DNA of 64,000 nt from Oscillospiraceae bacterium (lineage in GTDB: Bacteria; Bacillota; Clostridia; Oscillospirales; Oscillospiraceae), in the NCBI GenBank assembly GCA_018385135.1, contig JAHAWY010000050.1, forward strand, positions 1 to 64,000, in the 5' to 3' direction. Of this stretch, positions 43,155 through 51,991 are shown piece after piece. The position numbers and the translations under genes were made by a program. Every line of letters begins with the position of its first letter. Within the stretch, counting starts at the first letter, position 1. A model generated the notes under the pieces. The model searched no databases and was not told the DNA's origin. It worked only from the letters and a program-made list of their open reading frames with translations.

Positions 43155-44654
43155 ATTATTATTAAGAGCGGAAATCAAAAGCCCCCAGCAAAGCCACATA
43201 AACGGAGAAACGATTATAAGACCCAAGCCGAAAAACGCCTGTATCCAATAGCAGACAAGACCGCAGATAAGACATTTCGCCGCCGTCCCGCCATGCTTTG
43301 CTGCCAAAATTACGCTTGCCGCCTGAGCCGCGAGATGGCATAAGAGAGAAAGCAGCCCGGTGTTGATGAGTATGCCAAGATACTCGTTGTGAGCGTTGTC
43401 TACATAGGATCTGAGGGTTTGTCCCGTCTCCTCAACATATCGGGAAAACTCGATATCCACGCGCAGCGGCAGCGTTCCCGGTCCTGAACCGAGCAGCGGA
43501 CGGTCGGAAAAAAGAGCCAGCGTTTCCCGCCAGATAAGCAGACGCGAGGAGCCGAAGCTATCATCAAAATTGCCGTGCAGAACTTGGGAAAGCTCATAAA
43601 GCGTGCCGCTCTCCGGCGGAATATAATAGACCGCCGCGAGTGACGCGAGGACTATGACGCAGGAGAGGGATGCAAAGAAAACTTGCAGCTTTTTTGGGGG
43701 AAAGTCGCTTTTTTTCAAAAGCAGACTTGCAATCGCCGATGATATGGCTAAAATAAGCAGAGCGGCGCTTATGACAGAAGGAGCGAAATCAACCCTGATC
43801 ACGCCGCTTTCTCTGCCGCCTTGAAAGCCTGATGCCAGACAAAAGGCAAAGCACAAAACAGCAAAGCACTCCAAGGCTCGGCAAAGCCGTCCGCCGTTTG
43901 TTATCAAAAGCGGCGGTGCGATGAGCGCGGTGCAGCAGACTGCGAGTAAGCCTGCGGAAACCTTGCATTCAACAAGGCTGAAGCCGAAAATGGCAATGAC
44001 CGGCAAAAGCCAAACAGGGCGCTTCACGGCAAGGATGTAATACGCCGCGCTTATTGGCAGCAGAAGGCACAGGTAGGCGGAAAACAGGTCGGCGTTGCCG
44101 ATTGTGCCGATGAAGATGGCGGAAAACCTGCTGCCGGCATCATAGAAATTATAATCCGAGGGGAAAAGGTCAAAGGGGTTAAAGCCGAAAAGCTGTGCTA
44201 TGCCGATCAGACAACAAATTACCCCCGATGCTGCCGAAGCTGCGAGGTATGCGCATTTAGGCTCGGCAAAGCGAGCCGTTCCAAAAAGGACGGCGGCGCA
44301 AAGGAGAAGGCTCAGCAGCCCGTCAAAGCGCCCCTCGCCCAGAAGAACCGAAGCTCCGTATGGTGAAAAAAGCGCGGACGCGCAGCAGAGTGCGAAATAT
44401 GCCAATATAAGCCGCAACGGAGCATTTCCCGCTCTTGATGTAGCCGCGTCCCTGCTTTTGACCGATGCGGCGACAGTGAGCATAAGCCACAGCAGCGTGA
44501 GCACGGCGAAGAACACGGATTTCGACACGGTGAGCCGTGTATAGCCCCAAAAGCCGACAAACAGCGGGTAAATCAGGAGCATAGCCAATATGTACTTGTC
44601 GGTCAGCCGGCTGGCAGCGCCGGCTTCTTTAATGAAAGCGGACAGCTTTTTCAA
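43140..44654 (-). CDS. O-antigen ligase/polymerase-like membrane protein
   Basis: About 504 residues with roughly ten to twelve membrane helices. The Wzy_C/O-antigen ligase signature LGSGPGTLPL ... DNAHNEYLGILINTGLLSLL lies in the C-terminal third, in a large outer loop. Such proteins join lipid-linked glycans to each other or to an acceptor. The track start at 44729 is rejected because the first 25 residues look non-coding and overlap the tatD start; TTG 44654 (weak GGTGG site) is my choice, with upstream GTG or TTG codons as alternatives. It stands alone. Confidence 0.78.
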   Translation of the reverse strand: MKKLSAFIKEAGAASRLTDKYILAMLLIYPLFVGFWGYTRLTVSKSVFFAVLTLLWLMLTVAASVKSRDAATSRAGNAPLRLILAYFALCCASALFSPYGASVLLGEGRFDGLLSLLLCAAVLFGTARFAEPKCAYLAASAASGVICCLIGIAQLFGFNPFDLFPSDYNFYDAGSRFSAIFIGTIGNADLFSAYLCLLLPISAAYYILAVKRPVWLLPVIAIFGFSLVECKVSAGLLAVCCTALIAPPLLITNGGRLCRALECFAVLCFAFCLASGFQGGRESGVIRVDFAPSVISAALLILAISSAIASLLLKKSDFPPKKLQVFFASLSCVIVLASLAAVYYIPPESGTLYELSQVLHGNFDDSFGSSRLLIWRETLALFSDRPLLGSGPGTLPLRVDIEFSRYVEETGQTLRSYVDNAHNEYLGILINTGLLSLLCHLAAQAASVILAAKHGGTAAKCLICGLVCYWIQAFFGLGLIIVSPFMWLCWGLLISALNNNEART

Positions 44655-44728
44655 ATGAGATACCACCAAGTATACATAATGTTGGTTAACATAAATATAG
44701 TTTACATAACTGCTTGGAGGACGAAGCA

Positions 44729-45490
44729 ATGATATTTGATACTCACGCCCATTACACTGACGAAGCCTTTGACGAGGATAGAAACGAGCTTATTCAAAGC
44801 CTGCGCGACGGGAGGGTCGGGCTTGTTATGAATAACTCCTGTGACGCTGCCAGCAGTGAGGCGGCTTTGGCTCTTTCGGAGAAATATCCGTTTATATATG
44901 CAGCCGTCGGCTGGCATCCTGAGGGGGCGGAGGAGTTTGACGAGGGCTGTGTCGAGAAGCTTCGCCGCTGGGCAAAGCATCCAAAGGTGAGGGCGATTGG
45001 CGAGATTGGCTTGGACTATTATTATGAAACGCCTGAAAGAGAGCTTCAAAAGCGTGTTTTCCGCCGCCAGCTTGAGCTGGCGGCAGAGCTTGGACTGCCG
45101 GTAGTCGTCCATGACCGAGAGGCACATGAGGATTGTATGGAGATTCTTCGCGCCTTTCCCGAGGTGAGGGGAGAATTTCACTGCTACTCCGGCAGTGCGG
45201 AGATGGCAAAGGAGATTTTGGCGCGTGGCTGGTATTTGGGCTTTACCGGAGTAATAACATTTAAAAACGCGCGTAAGGCTATCGAGGTGCTTGAGATATG
45301 TCCGCCGGAGCGCATACTAATCGAGACTGATTGCCCATATCTGGCACCCGTTCCGCTTCGCGGAAAGCGAAACGATTCACGCAATCTAATATATGTTGCC
45401 GAAAGGATAGCTGAAATCAAGGGCATGAGCACTCAGGAGGTCATATGCCTTACGACCGAAAACGGCAAGCGCTTTTTCGGAATTGAATAA
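44729..45490 (+). CDS. TatD-family metal-dependent hydrolase
   Basis: A 253-residue TIM-barrel hydrolase starting at ATG 44729 behind GGAGG. Metal ligands are in FDTHAHYTD (3-11), AIGEIGLDYY (about 94-103), VVHDREA, EFHCYSG and ETDCPYLAP, the full TatD set. Family members act as 3'-5' DNA exonucleases or D-aminoacyl-tRNA deacylases. It is divergent from the ligase-like gene and ends at a terminator. Confidence 0.93.
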   Translation: MIFDTHAHYTDEAFDEDRNELIQSLRDGRVGLVMNNSCDAASSEAALALSEKYPFIYAAVGWHPEGAEEFDEGCVEKLRRWAKHPKVRAIGEIGLDYYYETPERELQKRVFRRQLELAAELGLPVVVHDREAHEDCMEILRAFPEVRGEFHCYSGSAEMAKEILARGWYLGFTGVITFKNARKAIEVLEICPPERILIETDCPYLAPVPLRGKRNDSRNLIYVAERIAEIKGMSTQEVICLTTENGKRFFGIE

Positions 45491-45545
45491 AAAGCAAGGC
45501 TGCTTCATTTGCGCCGTGTGGCGGCGAGATGAGGCAGCTTTGCTG
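45489..45545. terminator. Terminator between tatD-like and kinase-like genes
   Basis: AGCAAGGCTGCTTCAT pairs with ATGAGGCAGCTTTGCT with two wobble pairs. On the minus strand, after the kinase-like gene, it ends in TTTTTATT. Confidence 0.75.
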
Positions 45546-45554
45546 TTATTGTTG

Positions 45555-46637
45555 TCAATCCTCAAATTTTGGACCGTAGCAGTCGCTGCCAAGAACCTCG
45601 GCAAGCCCTGTGAGTACGGAGGAAATACCGCTTCTGTGGTAGGCAACGCCCGGTGTGCTGAATTTTGGAGCAGGTGCATTATCAATGGGGAGCATAACGC
45701 GTACATGAGTGCCTTCGCCCTCGCGGCTTTCGATGAGAAGAACGCCCTTGTGAAGACGGGCGATGCTGAAGGAAATGTATAATCCCAGCCCGCCGCTGTT
45801 GTCCGGATTGGTTAAGTCCTGCTCACTTAGGGGCATTTTAAAAAGTCGTGAGAGCTTATCTTGAGGAATGCCGTCTCCGTCGTCGTCTACGGAGAGAATT
45901 ATGCTCTCGCCTGTGCGGCGCAGGGAAACTGTGATGTGGTCGCCTGCTGTTGTATGTTTCAGACTGTTTGAAAGAAGGTTCAAAAGAAGCTGCTCAATAC
46001 GCTCGGGATCAACAACTGCCGTAAGCTCGCTCTCTGAGCAGGTGAAGCTGATTGAAGCGTCGGAACCGGAGCGCAGGGAGGATACTGTGTCCGTTATATC
46101 GGAGCATAGCTTTACTAAGTCCGTAGAGATGGGGGAAAACAGAATATCTCCGCTTTCCAGAGAGGCTGCGCTGTCAACTTGGGTGATCGTGCGAAGAAGC
46201 CGGTAGTAGTAGTGGTAGAGCATGGAGATGTGCTGTTCTTTAGGCTGCTTCCCATCTTCAAGACGTGAAAAGCAATGATCCGCCGCCATTTTAAGCCCCA
46301 TGGCGTTGCCTCGGAGACTGCTGACTATTCGACGGGATATAGGATAAAGGAAGCCTTCGGCTTGCATTCTTTCAATGAATAGCAGCGTTAAGCCGTCCTC
46401 GCGCAGGACAGAAACGGTTGCTTCTATGCCCATTATTTCCGTAGCCATTACGAAGCTGTCTGCGGTGGTTTCCAGCAGCTCGCGGGGTAAAACATCCTTT
46501 GCGGCAGTGCCTGTTAATGAAGTGCCGAAAAGGCTGTCTGCGGCAGGATTGGCAAAAACTATTGTAGAGCCGTCGATTCCAAGCAAAGCCTCGTGAACCG
46601 CAGAGAAGAGCTTTGAGAGCGTTGTGTTGTTCATCAT
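45555..46637 (-). CDS. PAS-containing histidine-kinase-like ATPase without a clear H-box
   Basis: A 360-residue soluble protein. An N-terminal PAS-like domain (about 5-110) contains GIDGSTIVFANPAADSLFG; the C-terminal GHKL ATPase (about 200-325) has N-box LLNLLSNSLKHT, G1 SVDDDGDGIP and G2 NSGGLGLYIS. The region where a HisKA H-box should be reads SRRIVSSLRGNAMGLKMAA with no His in the expected place. No response regulator gene is adjacent. It may be a degenerate or unusual kinase that phosphorylates at another residue, or a non-phosphorylating regulator. GGAGG precedes the ATG. Confidence 0.8.
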   Translation of the reverse strand: MMNNTTLSKLFSAVHEALLGIDGSTIVFANPAADSLFGTSLTGTAAKDVLPRELLETTADSFVMATEIMGIEATVSVLREDGLTLLFIERMQAEGFLYPISRRIVSSLRGNAMGLKMAADHCFSRLEDGKQPKEQHISMLYHYYYRLLRTITQVDSAASLESGDILFSPISTDLVKLCSDITDTVSSLRSGSDASISFTCSESELTAVVDPERIEQLLLNLLSNSLKHTTAGDHITVSLRRTGESIILSVDDDGDGIPQDKLSRLFKMPLSEQDLTNPDNSGGLGLYISFSIARLHKGVLLIESREGEGTHVRVMLPIDNAPAPKFSTPGVAYHRSGISSVLTGLAEVLGSDCYGPKFED

Positions 46638-46698
46638 AGCGGGCAGCCTCCAATCTGGGGATTAGTATTTGCCGGAAAGAGGAAAATATGTCCGTCGA

Positions 46699-46704
46699 AT
46701 TATA
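46699..46704 (-). promoter_or_regulatory. -10 element of the kinase-like gene
   Basis: Minus-strand TATAAT, 62 bases before the kinase-like start. The nearest -35-like hexamer, TTGTAA (46725-46730), has a 20-base spacer, so the promoter may need an activator; the palindrome at 46731 abuts it. Confidence 0.45.
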
Positions 46705-46730
46705 GTATCAGATTTTCCGAGCTTTTACAA

Positions 46731-46761
46731 TTCTTTTTGACATTATTAATGTCAAAAAGAA
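46731..46761. promoter_or_regulatory. Perfect 14-bp palindrome in a divergent intergenic region
   Basis: TTCTTTTTGACATT, three bases, AATGTCAAAAAGAA: a perfect inverted repeat directly upstream of the -35 position of the kinase-like gene, in the region shared with the flippase gene. It has no GC-rich stem or T tail, so an operator is more likely than a terminator. The binding protein is unknown. Confidence 0.65.
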
Positions 46762-47026
46762 ATTTTTGCGCCAAAGTATGGGGTTAGACGGGGGGAATTA
46801 CTGTAAGTAATGCCACAGCAGATGACAGACGCGGCGGTAAAAATATGTGCAATGACTTTAATTTTGCTGCAAAGCCGTTCTTTTCCTTGATTTTTGATTT
46901 GCTTTGGTGTAAAGTTATACGGCTTAAAGTTGTGCTTTCGCGGCAGCGCCTTGAAGCAAGAAGCCGGAGTTTTCGGCATATATAATACCGACACGGGTTT
47001 GCCCTGTTTATTTCGGAGGTGGAAAA

Positions 47027-48661
47027 ATGTCGGCATCAAAAAACCAGAATTATCTTCATGGAGCGGCTATTCTTGCCGTTGCGGTCGTAATAGTAAAAAT
47101 CCTCGGCGCGATTTATAAAATTCCTCTGGGCAATATCCTTAACGACGAGGGCTTTGCTCATTTCAATGTCGCTTACAATCTCTATAATGTCCTGCTTACT
47201 CTTTCCACCGCGGGTCTTCCTATTGCGCTTGCAAAGCTGATTTCGGAGGCTAACAGTCTCAATAAGCCGCTTCAGATAAAAAGAACCTTTAATGTTGCGA
47301 TTACCTCGTTTGTTGTTCTGGGCGCGGCGGGTTCGGCGGTCATGCTTGCCTTTCCAACCGAGCTTGCTGCGTTCATGGAGGACGTTGAAGCAAGCCAGAG
47401 CATACTGACGATGGCACCCTCGGTTATACTCGTTTGTATAATGTCTGCTTTCCGCGGCTACACTCAAGGATTGTCGGATATGCGTCCAACCTCGGTTTCT
47501 CAGGTTATTGAGGTCGCGGGCAAGGTGATTTTCGGTCTGGCGGCGGTTTTGCTGCTGGAGCGTCAGGGCGCAAGCCTCCCCATTCTGTCCGCAGGCGCTA
47601 TCTCCGGAGTGTCGTTCGGCTCTCTTGTCGCCTGCGTCTATATTGGCGTTGTTGCCATAAAGCGCATGAAGGACGAGTCTTTGCGCCTTGCAGAGCATCC
47701 CGGGGATGCCGACACGGAAACGGACAGCAGCAAGGCAATTTTAAAGCGCCTTGTCAAAATCGGTATCCCGATAGCCCTCGGCTCGTGCGTTCTTAGCGTT
47801 ATTACGCTGGTCAACACTAAGCTGGTTCTCGGCAGACTTCAAAATGCCGCCGGCTTCTCGTTCGAGGACGCAAAGGTGCTTTTTGGCGTATATTCCAAAG
47901 CGCTGACCCTTTACAATCTTCCCGCTGCGATCATTACACCGCTGACCATCAGCGTCGTTCCCGCCATCGCGGGCTTTCTTGCAAAGAAGCATTACAGCGA
48001 GGCGAAAACCGTCATTGAATCCTCGCTTCGTATTTCCACCATCATCGCCCTGCCAATGGCTGTGGGGCTGAGCGTGCTTTCCGGACCTATTATGGACGGT
48101 CTTTATTACGGCAGCGCCGAGCAGGGAACTACATTGCTTGCAATAATGGGAGCGGCTTCGTTCTTCGTTTGCCTTTCTTTGATGACCACCGCGATTTTGC
48201 AGGCGGGCGGTCGTGAGAGACTGCCTATGTATACTATGCTCATCGGTGGAACGATGAACATAGTCCTCAATTGGTTTCTGGTGGGCAATCCCAATATCAA
48301 TATATTCGGCGCTCCAATCGGCACGCTGCTTTGTTATGTTGTTATGAGCGGGCTCAACCTCTGGTTCGTTATGAATAAGCTCCCGGAAAGACCGAAGCTT
48401 GCAAAGGTCTTTTTAATGCCTGCCATCAACTGCCTTATCATGGGCTTTGTGGCATGGCTGCTTTATCCCGCTGTTTTGGGTCTTATTGGCGCGGGTACGC
48501 AGCCTGAAAGAAAGCTCGTGCTAATCGGTCTTGTTGCCGCCATAGGCGCTGCTATTATTGTATACCTGCTGCTCACCATAGTGACCAGAGCGATCACACT
48601 TGACGACATGAAGCTTGTTCCCAAGGGTGAGAAAATAGCGGAGCTGTTGCATATAAAATAG
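47027..48661 (+). CDS. MATE/SpoVB-type polysaccharide (lipid-linked) flippase
   Basis: A 544-residue membrane protein with about fourteen helices, of the MOP/polysaccharide biosynthesis (SpoVB/YabM-like) family. It starts GAAILAVAVVIVKILGAIYKIPLGNIL, then GFAHFNVAYNLYNVLLTLSTAGLPIALAKLISE, which is the family signature, and SAFRGYTQGLSDMRPTSVSQ. It would flip lipid-linked wall precursors. In Bacillus yabM lies directly before mazG (yabN), as here. CGGAGGTGG precedes the ATG. Confidence 0.9.
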   Translation: MSASKNQNYLHGAAILAVAVVIVKILGAIYKIPLGNILNDEGFAHFNVAYNLYNVLLTLSTAGLPIALAKLISEANSLNKPLQIKRTFNVAITSFVVLGAAGSAVMLAFPTELAAFMEDVEASQSILTMAPSVILVCIMSAFRGYTQGLSDMRPTSVSQVIEVAGKVIFGLAAVLLLERQGASLPILSAGAISGVSFGSLVACVYIGVVAIKRMKDESLRLAEHPGDADTETDSSKAILKRLVKIGIPIALGSCVLSVITLVNTKLVLGRLQNAAGFSFEDAKVLFGVYSKALTLYNLPAAIITPLTISVVPAIAGFLAKKHYSEAKTVIESSLRISTIIALPMAVGLSVLSGPIMDGLYYGSAEQGTTLLAIMGAASFFVCLSLMTTAILQAGGRERLPMYTMLIGGTMNIVLNWFLVGNPNINIFGAPIGTLLCYVVMSGLNLWFVMNKLPERPKLAKVFLMPAINCLIMGFVAWLLYPAVLGLIGAGTQPERKLVLIGLVAAIGAAIIVYLLLTIVTRAITLDDMKLVPKGEKIAELLHIK

Positions 48662-48846
48662 AAAAGTTACAAGATTTTTTGACGTCTGCAAGAAAAAAGT
48701 AAAACTGTAACCGGGTATAAATTGTTTTGATTTTCCTTGAAAAGACTCGTTTTTTTGTAATTCTTTGAATTATATGCACAGTCCCGGTGCAAACTTTTCA
48801 TAGGATTTTACAAAGATAAAATACAGCTTGCGGAAGTGGTGAAATT

Positions 48847-49653
48847 GTGGTAGATTTTGAATGTAAATCGTCGTATGATCTTGACGACTTCAGAAAGGTA
48901 ATTGCGATACTGCGCTCGCCAGGCGGATGCCCGTGGGACATTGAGCAAACGCATGAGAGTATTCGCCGCAATTTGCTTGAGGAAGCCTATGAGGTCTGCG
49001 AGGCGATAGACGAGCGCGACCCCGACCATCTCAAGGAGGAGCTTGGTGACCTGCTGATGCAGGTCATCTTCCACTCTCGCATTGAGGAGGAAAAGGGCGT
49101 TTTCAATCTGGACGATGTGGCGGATGCCGCTGTTAAAAAGCTTATCTTTCGCCATCCTCACGTTTTCGGAGACGTAAGCGTTTCCGACAGCGGCGAGGTT
49201 TTGAAAAACTGGGACGAGCTTAAGCGCCGTGAGAAAGCCCAAACCACCGTTACCAAAACGATGACTGATGTGGCCGAGAGCCTGCCCTCGCTCTGGCGTG
49301 CGGAAAAGGTTCAGAAAAAGGCTTGTAAGGTCGGCTTTGACTGGGAGGATTGCTCCGGCGCGCAGACCAAGCTAACTGAGGAGCTAAACGAGCTTAACGA
49401 GGCAATTGCCGGTGGGGACAAGTCCGCCGTTGAGGAGGAGCTTGGCGACCTGCTTTTTGCATCCGTAAACGTGGCGAGGTTTGTCGGAGTTGATCCTGAA
49501 GCCGCGCTGCATCGAAGCTGCGAAAAATTCATCAGACGCTTTGACTATATCGAAACTCAGGCGCGCTTGGCAGGGCGTGACCTCAAGGATATGAGTCTTG
49601 ATGAGATGGAGGAGCTATACCGGCAGTGTAAGCTGCAAGAGAGCAAGAAATAA
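48847..49653 (+). CDS. mazG: Nucleoside triphosphate pyrophosphohydrolase MazG
   Basis: A 268-residue protein with two MazG domains. The first has LRSPGGCPWDIEQTH and NLLEEAYEV ... EELGDLLMQVIFHSRI (about 25-80); the second has LTEELNELNEAI and EEELGDLLFASVNVARF (about 175-230). EExxD motifs bind Mg. It hydrolyses NTPs/dNTPs to NMP and diphosphate, clearing aberrant nucleotides. The GTG start at 48847 lacks a strong ribosome site. It is 185 bases downstream of the flippase gene. Confidence 0.93.
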   Translation: MVDFECKSSYDLDDFRKVIAILRSPGGCPWDIEQTHESIRRNLLEEAYEVCEAIDERDPDHLKEELGDLLMQVIFHSRIEEEKGVFNLDDVADAAVKKLIFRHPHVFGDVSVSDSGEVLKNWDELKRREKAQTTVTKTMTDVAESLPSLWRAEKVQKKACKVGFDWEDCSGAQTKLTEELNELNEAIAGGDKSAVEEELGDLLFASVNVARFVGVDPEAALHRSCEKFIRRFDYIETQARLAGRDLKDMSLDEMEELYRQCKLQESKK

Positions 49654-49693
49654 ATCTGCTTAGAGTTTTGCGAGAGAGCTTTGCAAATTTCTA

Positions 49694-49699
49694 TATAAT
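49694..49699 (+). promoter_or_regulatory. -10 element upstream of hup
   Basis: TATAAT 45 bases before the hup start. A -35 at normal spacing is poor, so only the -10 is called. Confidence 0.4.
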
Positions 49700-49744
49700 T
49701 CAGTCGGCTTGGAGTCGGCAAAATGTGTTGTTTAGGAGGATATT

Positions 49745-50020
49745 ATGAACAAAGCAGAACTTATCGCCGCAGTTGCGGAGAAGACAGGACTCACAAAGAA
49801 GGACAGTGAGCGCGCAGTTAACGCCACTTTCCAGACCATCACCGAGACCATTGAGACTGGTGAGAAGGTTCAGCTCGTCGGCTTCGGCGTTTTTGATGTC
49901 AAGAATAGAGAAGCCCGCGTTGGTCGCAACCCCAAGACTAAGGAAGAAATCCAGATTCCTGCTTCCCGCGTTCCTGTTTTCAAAGCAGGCAAGGCGCTCA
50001 AGGAAACCATCGATAAATAA
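49745..50020 (+). CDS. hup: HU-family DNA-binding protein
   Basis: A 91-residue nucleoid protein. [27 protein letters not shown] forms the dimerising helices; [42 protein letters not shown] is the DNA-binding arm and closing helix. Conserved Pro in RNPKTKE intercalates into DNA. An AGGAGG site sits 6 bases before the ATG. Its place after mazG is conserved in Clostridia. Confidence 0.97.
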   Translation: MNKAELIAAVAEKTGLTKKDSERAVNATFQTITETIETGEKVQLVGFGVFDVKNREARVGRNPKTKEEIQIPASRVPVFKAGKALKETIDK

Positions 50021-50031
50021 ATCAACAATAC

Positions 50032-50058
50032 AAAGGCGCGGAGAGCTTCCGCGCCTTT
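50032..50058 (+). terminator. Hairpin between hup and rqcP
   Basis: A perfect 10-bp stem AAAGGCGCGG/CCGCGCCTTT, 11 bases after hup. The short T run allows partial readthrough into rqcP, giving much more hup than rqcP mRNA. Confidence 0.8.
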
Positions 50059-50076
50059 ATCATAGGGAGGAGACTT

Positions 50077-50319
50077 ATGCGTCTTGATAAATACCTTAAA
50101 GTGTCAAGACTGATCAAACGCCGTACAGTTGCAAACGAGGCGTGTGACGGCGAGCGTGTATCCGTCAACGGTCGTGTAGTTAAGGCGTCATATGACGTGA
50201 AGATAGGCGACATTATCGAAATTCGATTTGGCTCGCGTACCCTCAAGGTGGAGGTCATGGCGATAGCCGAGGCTGTTGGAAAGGCGGATGCTCCCGCCAT
50301 GTACCGCGAAATCGTTTGA
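50077..50319 (+). CDS. rqcP: S4-domain RNA-binding protein RqcP
   Basis: An 80-residue S4 protein: MRLDKYLKVSRLIKRRTVANEACD, then VNGRVVKASYDVKIGDIIEIRFG. The family (Bacillus YabO/RqcP) helps RqcH add alanine tails to stalled nascent chains on the 50S subunit. GGGAGGAG precedes the ATG. In sporeformers this gene is usually followed by yabP, yabQ and divIC; here it is followed by a terminator and a gene-free stretch. Confidence 0.92.
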   Translation: MRLDKYLKVSRLIKRRTVANEACDGERVSVNGRVVKASYDVKIGDIIEIRFGSRTLKVEVMAIAEAVGKADAPAMYREIV

Positions 50320-50341
50320 ACACCGACTTGATACTAATTGG

Positions 50342-50391
50342 AACGAAATGACACAACGAAAGTGCATCATTCGCTGTGTCATTTCGTTTTT
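50342..50391 (+). terminator. rqcP terminator
   Basis: A 14-bp stem AACGAAATGACACA/TGTGTCATTTCGTT followed by TTTTTGT, 22 bases after rqcP. Confidence 0.9.
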
Positions 50392-50769
50392 GTGTATGGT
50401 TTGAGAAAGGTAATATATCGTTTGTCAAGATATAACTTTTGTAACCGTTTTGAGATAGAACAGCGAGGAACCAAATTGTGAAAGTAAGCTATGAATATAT
50501 TGTCGAATTCGGTCATTTTTGGGGATGTTCAAAACTCGGTTCATAATGTTGAAAACCATTGAATAATCTAAATTAGCGGTCACGCCTTTCCAAACTGACG
50601 AATATTCACTGCCGGTGAATATGAAGGCTTAGCATCATTTTTAGTCGAAAATTGTTGCAAAAAATGAAACGATGATAAAGCATCTTGACACGAATAAATA
50701 GGGATATCTAAATCAAAGCCGCCATATAGTGTCTTGACGAGGTGGGACAACACCGTATGGAGGGATGAT
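50392..50769. other. Gene-free AT-rich interval with nested inverted repeats
   Basis: About 378 bases between the rqcP terminator and the carboxypeptidase gene. Repeats seen: ATATTCAC/GTGAATAT (50602-50622), with GCCTT/AAGGC outside it, and TCATTTTT/AAAAATGA (about 50634-50672). Frames here are short and lack ribosome sites; the 93-residue minus-strand frame in the track overlaps the next gene and is not convincing. The base composition is more AT-rich than the neighbours. It could be a degraded small mobile repeat or a place where yabPQ-divIC was lost. Confidence 0.5.
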
Positions 50770-51912
50770 ATGAGAAAAATGGCTTGTTTACTGGCGTTTG
50801 CGCTGTTTCTTTGCGCTCCGGCGCAGGCAATAACGGTGCTGGAGGGGGAAGCAATTTCCATAACGGCGCCTACTGCCGTGCTTATTGAAAAGGACAGCGG
50901 CGAGCTGATTTACGAAAAGGATGCGCACACTCCTCACCCGCCGGCAAGCGTAACTAAGGTGATGACGCTGCTTTTGGTTATGGAGGAGATAGAAGCGGGC
51001 AGGCTTAGCTATGACGATATGGTAAGCTGCTCGTCGCACGCAGCCTCAATGGGCGGCAGTCAGATCTGGCTCGAGGAGGGCGAGCAGATGAGTGTCAGCG
51101 ATATGATAAAGGCGGTGTCGGTAGTCTCTGCCAATGACTGCGCCGTTGCGCTTGCCGAGCATATCGCAGGCTCGGAGGAGGGCTTTGTTAAGCGCATGAA
51201 TGAGCGCGCCGCGGAGCTGGGAATGAAAAACACCCACTTTGTTGACTGCACGGGTCTGACCGATGATGAGCAGCATTTGATTAGTGCCTATGACATCGCG
51301 CTCATGTCCCGCGAGCTTCTCATGCACGAGAAAATAAAGGAATACACCACTATTTGGATGGATTCGCTGAGAAACGGCAGCTCGGAGCTGACAAACACCA
51401 ACAAGCTTGTGCGCTTTTATAACGGCGCTACGGGGCTTAAAACGGGCTTTACCACCAGAGCCATGTATTGCCTTTCCGCCAGCGCGGAGCGCGACGGCAC
51501 GGAGTTTATAGCCGTTGTTATGCATTGCCAAAGCTCAACTGACCGATTTGAAAGTGCCAAAACGCTTTTGAACTATGCCTTTGCAAATTACGCCGCCTGT
51601 CCTCTGAGACATCCCGAGGCTCTGCCGCCGGTGCGCGTGGAGTTGGGTGTGGCGGACAGTGTGCAGCCGCAATACACGGGTGAGGAAAGTATGCTGATGG
51701 AAAAAAGCACGGTGAAAGACCTTAACTACGAGCTGCTGCTGCCGGAGTGCGTGGAAGCTCCCGTGACGCAGGGAGAGCCGCTGGGCGAGCTTGTAGTGCG
51801 CTCCGGCGATAAAGAGCTTGCGCGTGTGCTGCTGACGGCAGAAACGCCTGTGGAGCGTCTGAGTGTACCGCAGATATACGGAAGAATGCTATCAAGGCTT
51901 TTTGGAGGGTAA
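50770..51912 (+). CDS. D-alanyl-D-alanine carboxypeptidase (DacA/DacF type, S11)
   Basis: A 380-residue exported penicillin-binding protein. The signal peptide (1-20) ends CAPAQA. Catalytic motifs are PASVTK (Ser60-x-x-Lys63), SAN (about 117-119) and KTG in GLKTGFT (about 223). The C-terminal PBP5_C domain (about 275-370) ends in a short amphipathic tail that may bind the membrane. It trims the terminal D-Ala of peptidoglycan stem peptides. The ATG at 50770 has GGAGGGATG upstream; the longer track start is rejected because it precedes the signal peptide. Confidence 0.94.
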   Translation: MRKMACLLAFALFLCAPAQAITVLEGEAISITAPTAVLIEKDSGELIYEKDAHTPHPPASVTKVMTLLLVMEEIEAGRLSYDDMVSCSSHAASMGGSQIWLEEGEQMSVSDMIKAVSVVSANDCAVALAEHIAGSEEGFVKRMNERAAELGMKNTHFVDCTGLTDDEQHLISAYDIALMSRELLMHEKIKEYTTIWMDSLRNGSSELTNTNKLVRFYNGATGLKTGFTTRAMYCLSASAERDGTEFIAVVMHCQSSTDRFESAKTLLNYAFANYAACPLRHPEALPPVRVELGVADSVQPQYTGEESMLMEKSTVKDLNYELLLPECVEAPVTQGEPLGELVVRSGDKELARVLLTAETPVERLSVPQIYGRMLSRLFGG

Positions 51913-51991
51913 CATTCTCCACTTTCGCTGCGGAAAAGGTTATTATTTTGTGATTTCCTCCCACAATGGCTATGTTTGATATTTATTTTAC

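Larger units (their letters stand above)
46638..47026. other. Divergent intergenic region
   Basis: 389 bases between the kinase-like gene and the flippase gene. It holds the -10 at 46699, the palindrome at 46731 and a TATAAT (46981-46986) upstream of the flippase gene without a good -35. No gene or known RNA was recognised in the rest. Confidence 0.6.

Noticed and set aside
50580-50861. 93-residue minus-strand frame
   Set aside because: It overlaps the signal-peptide end of the carboxypeptidase gene, lacks a ribosome site and has no recognisable features.
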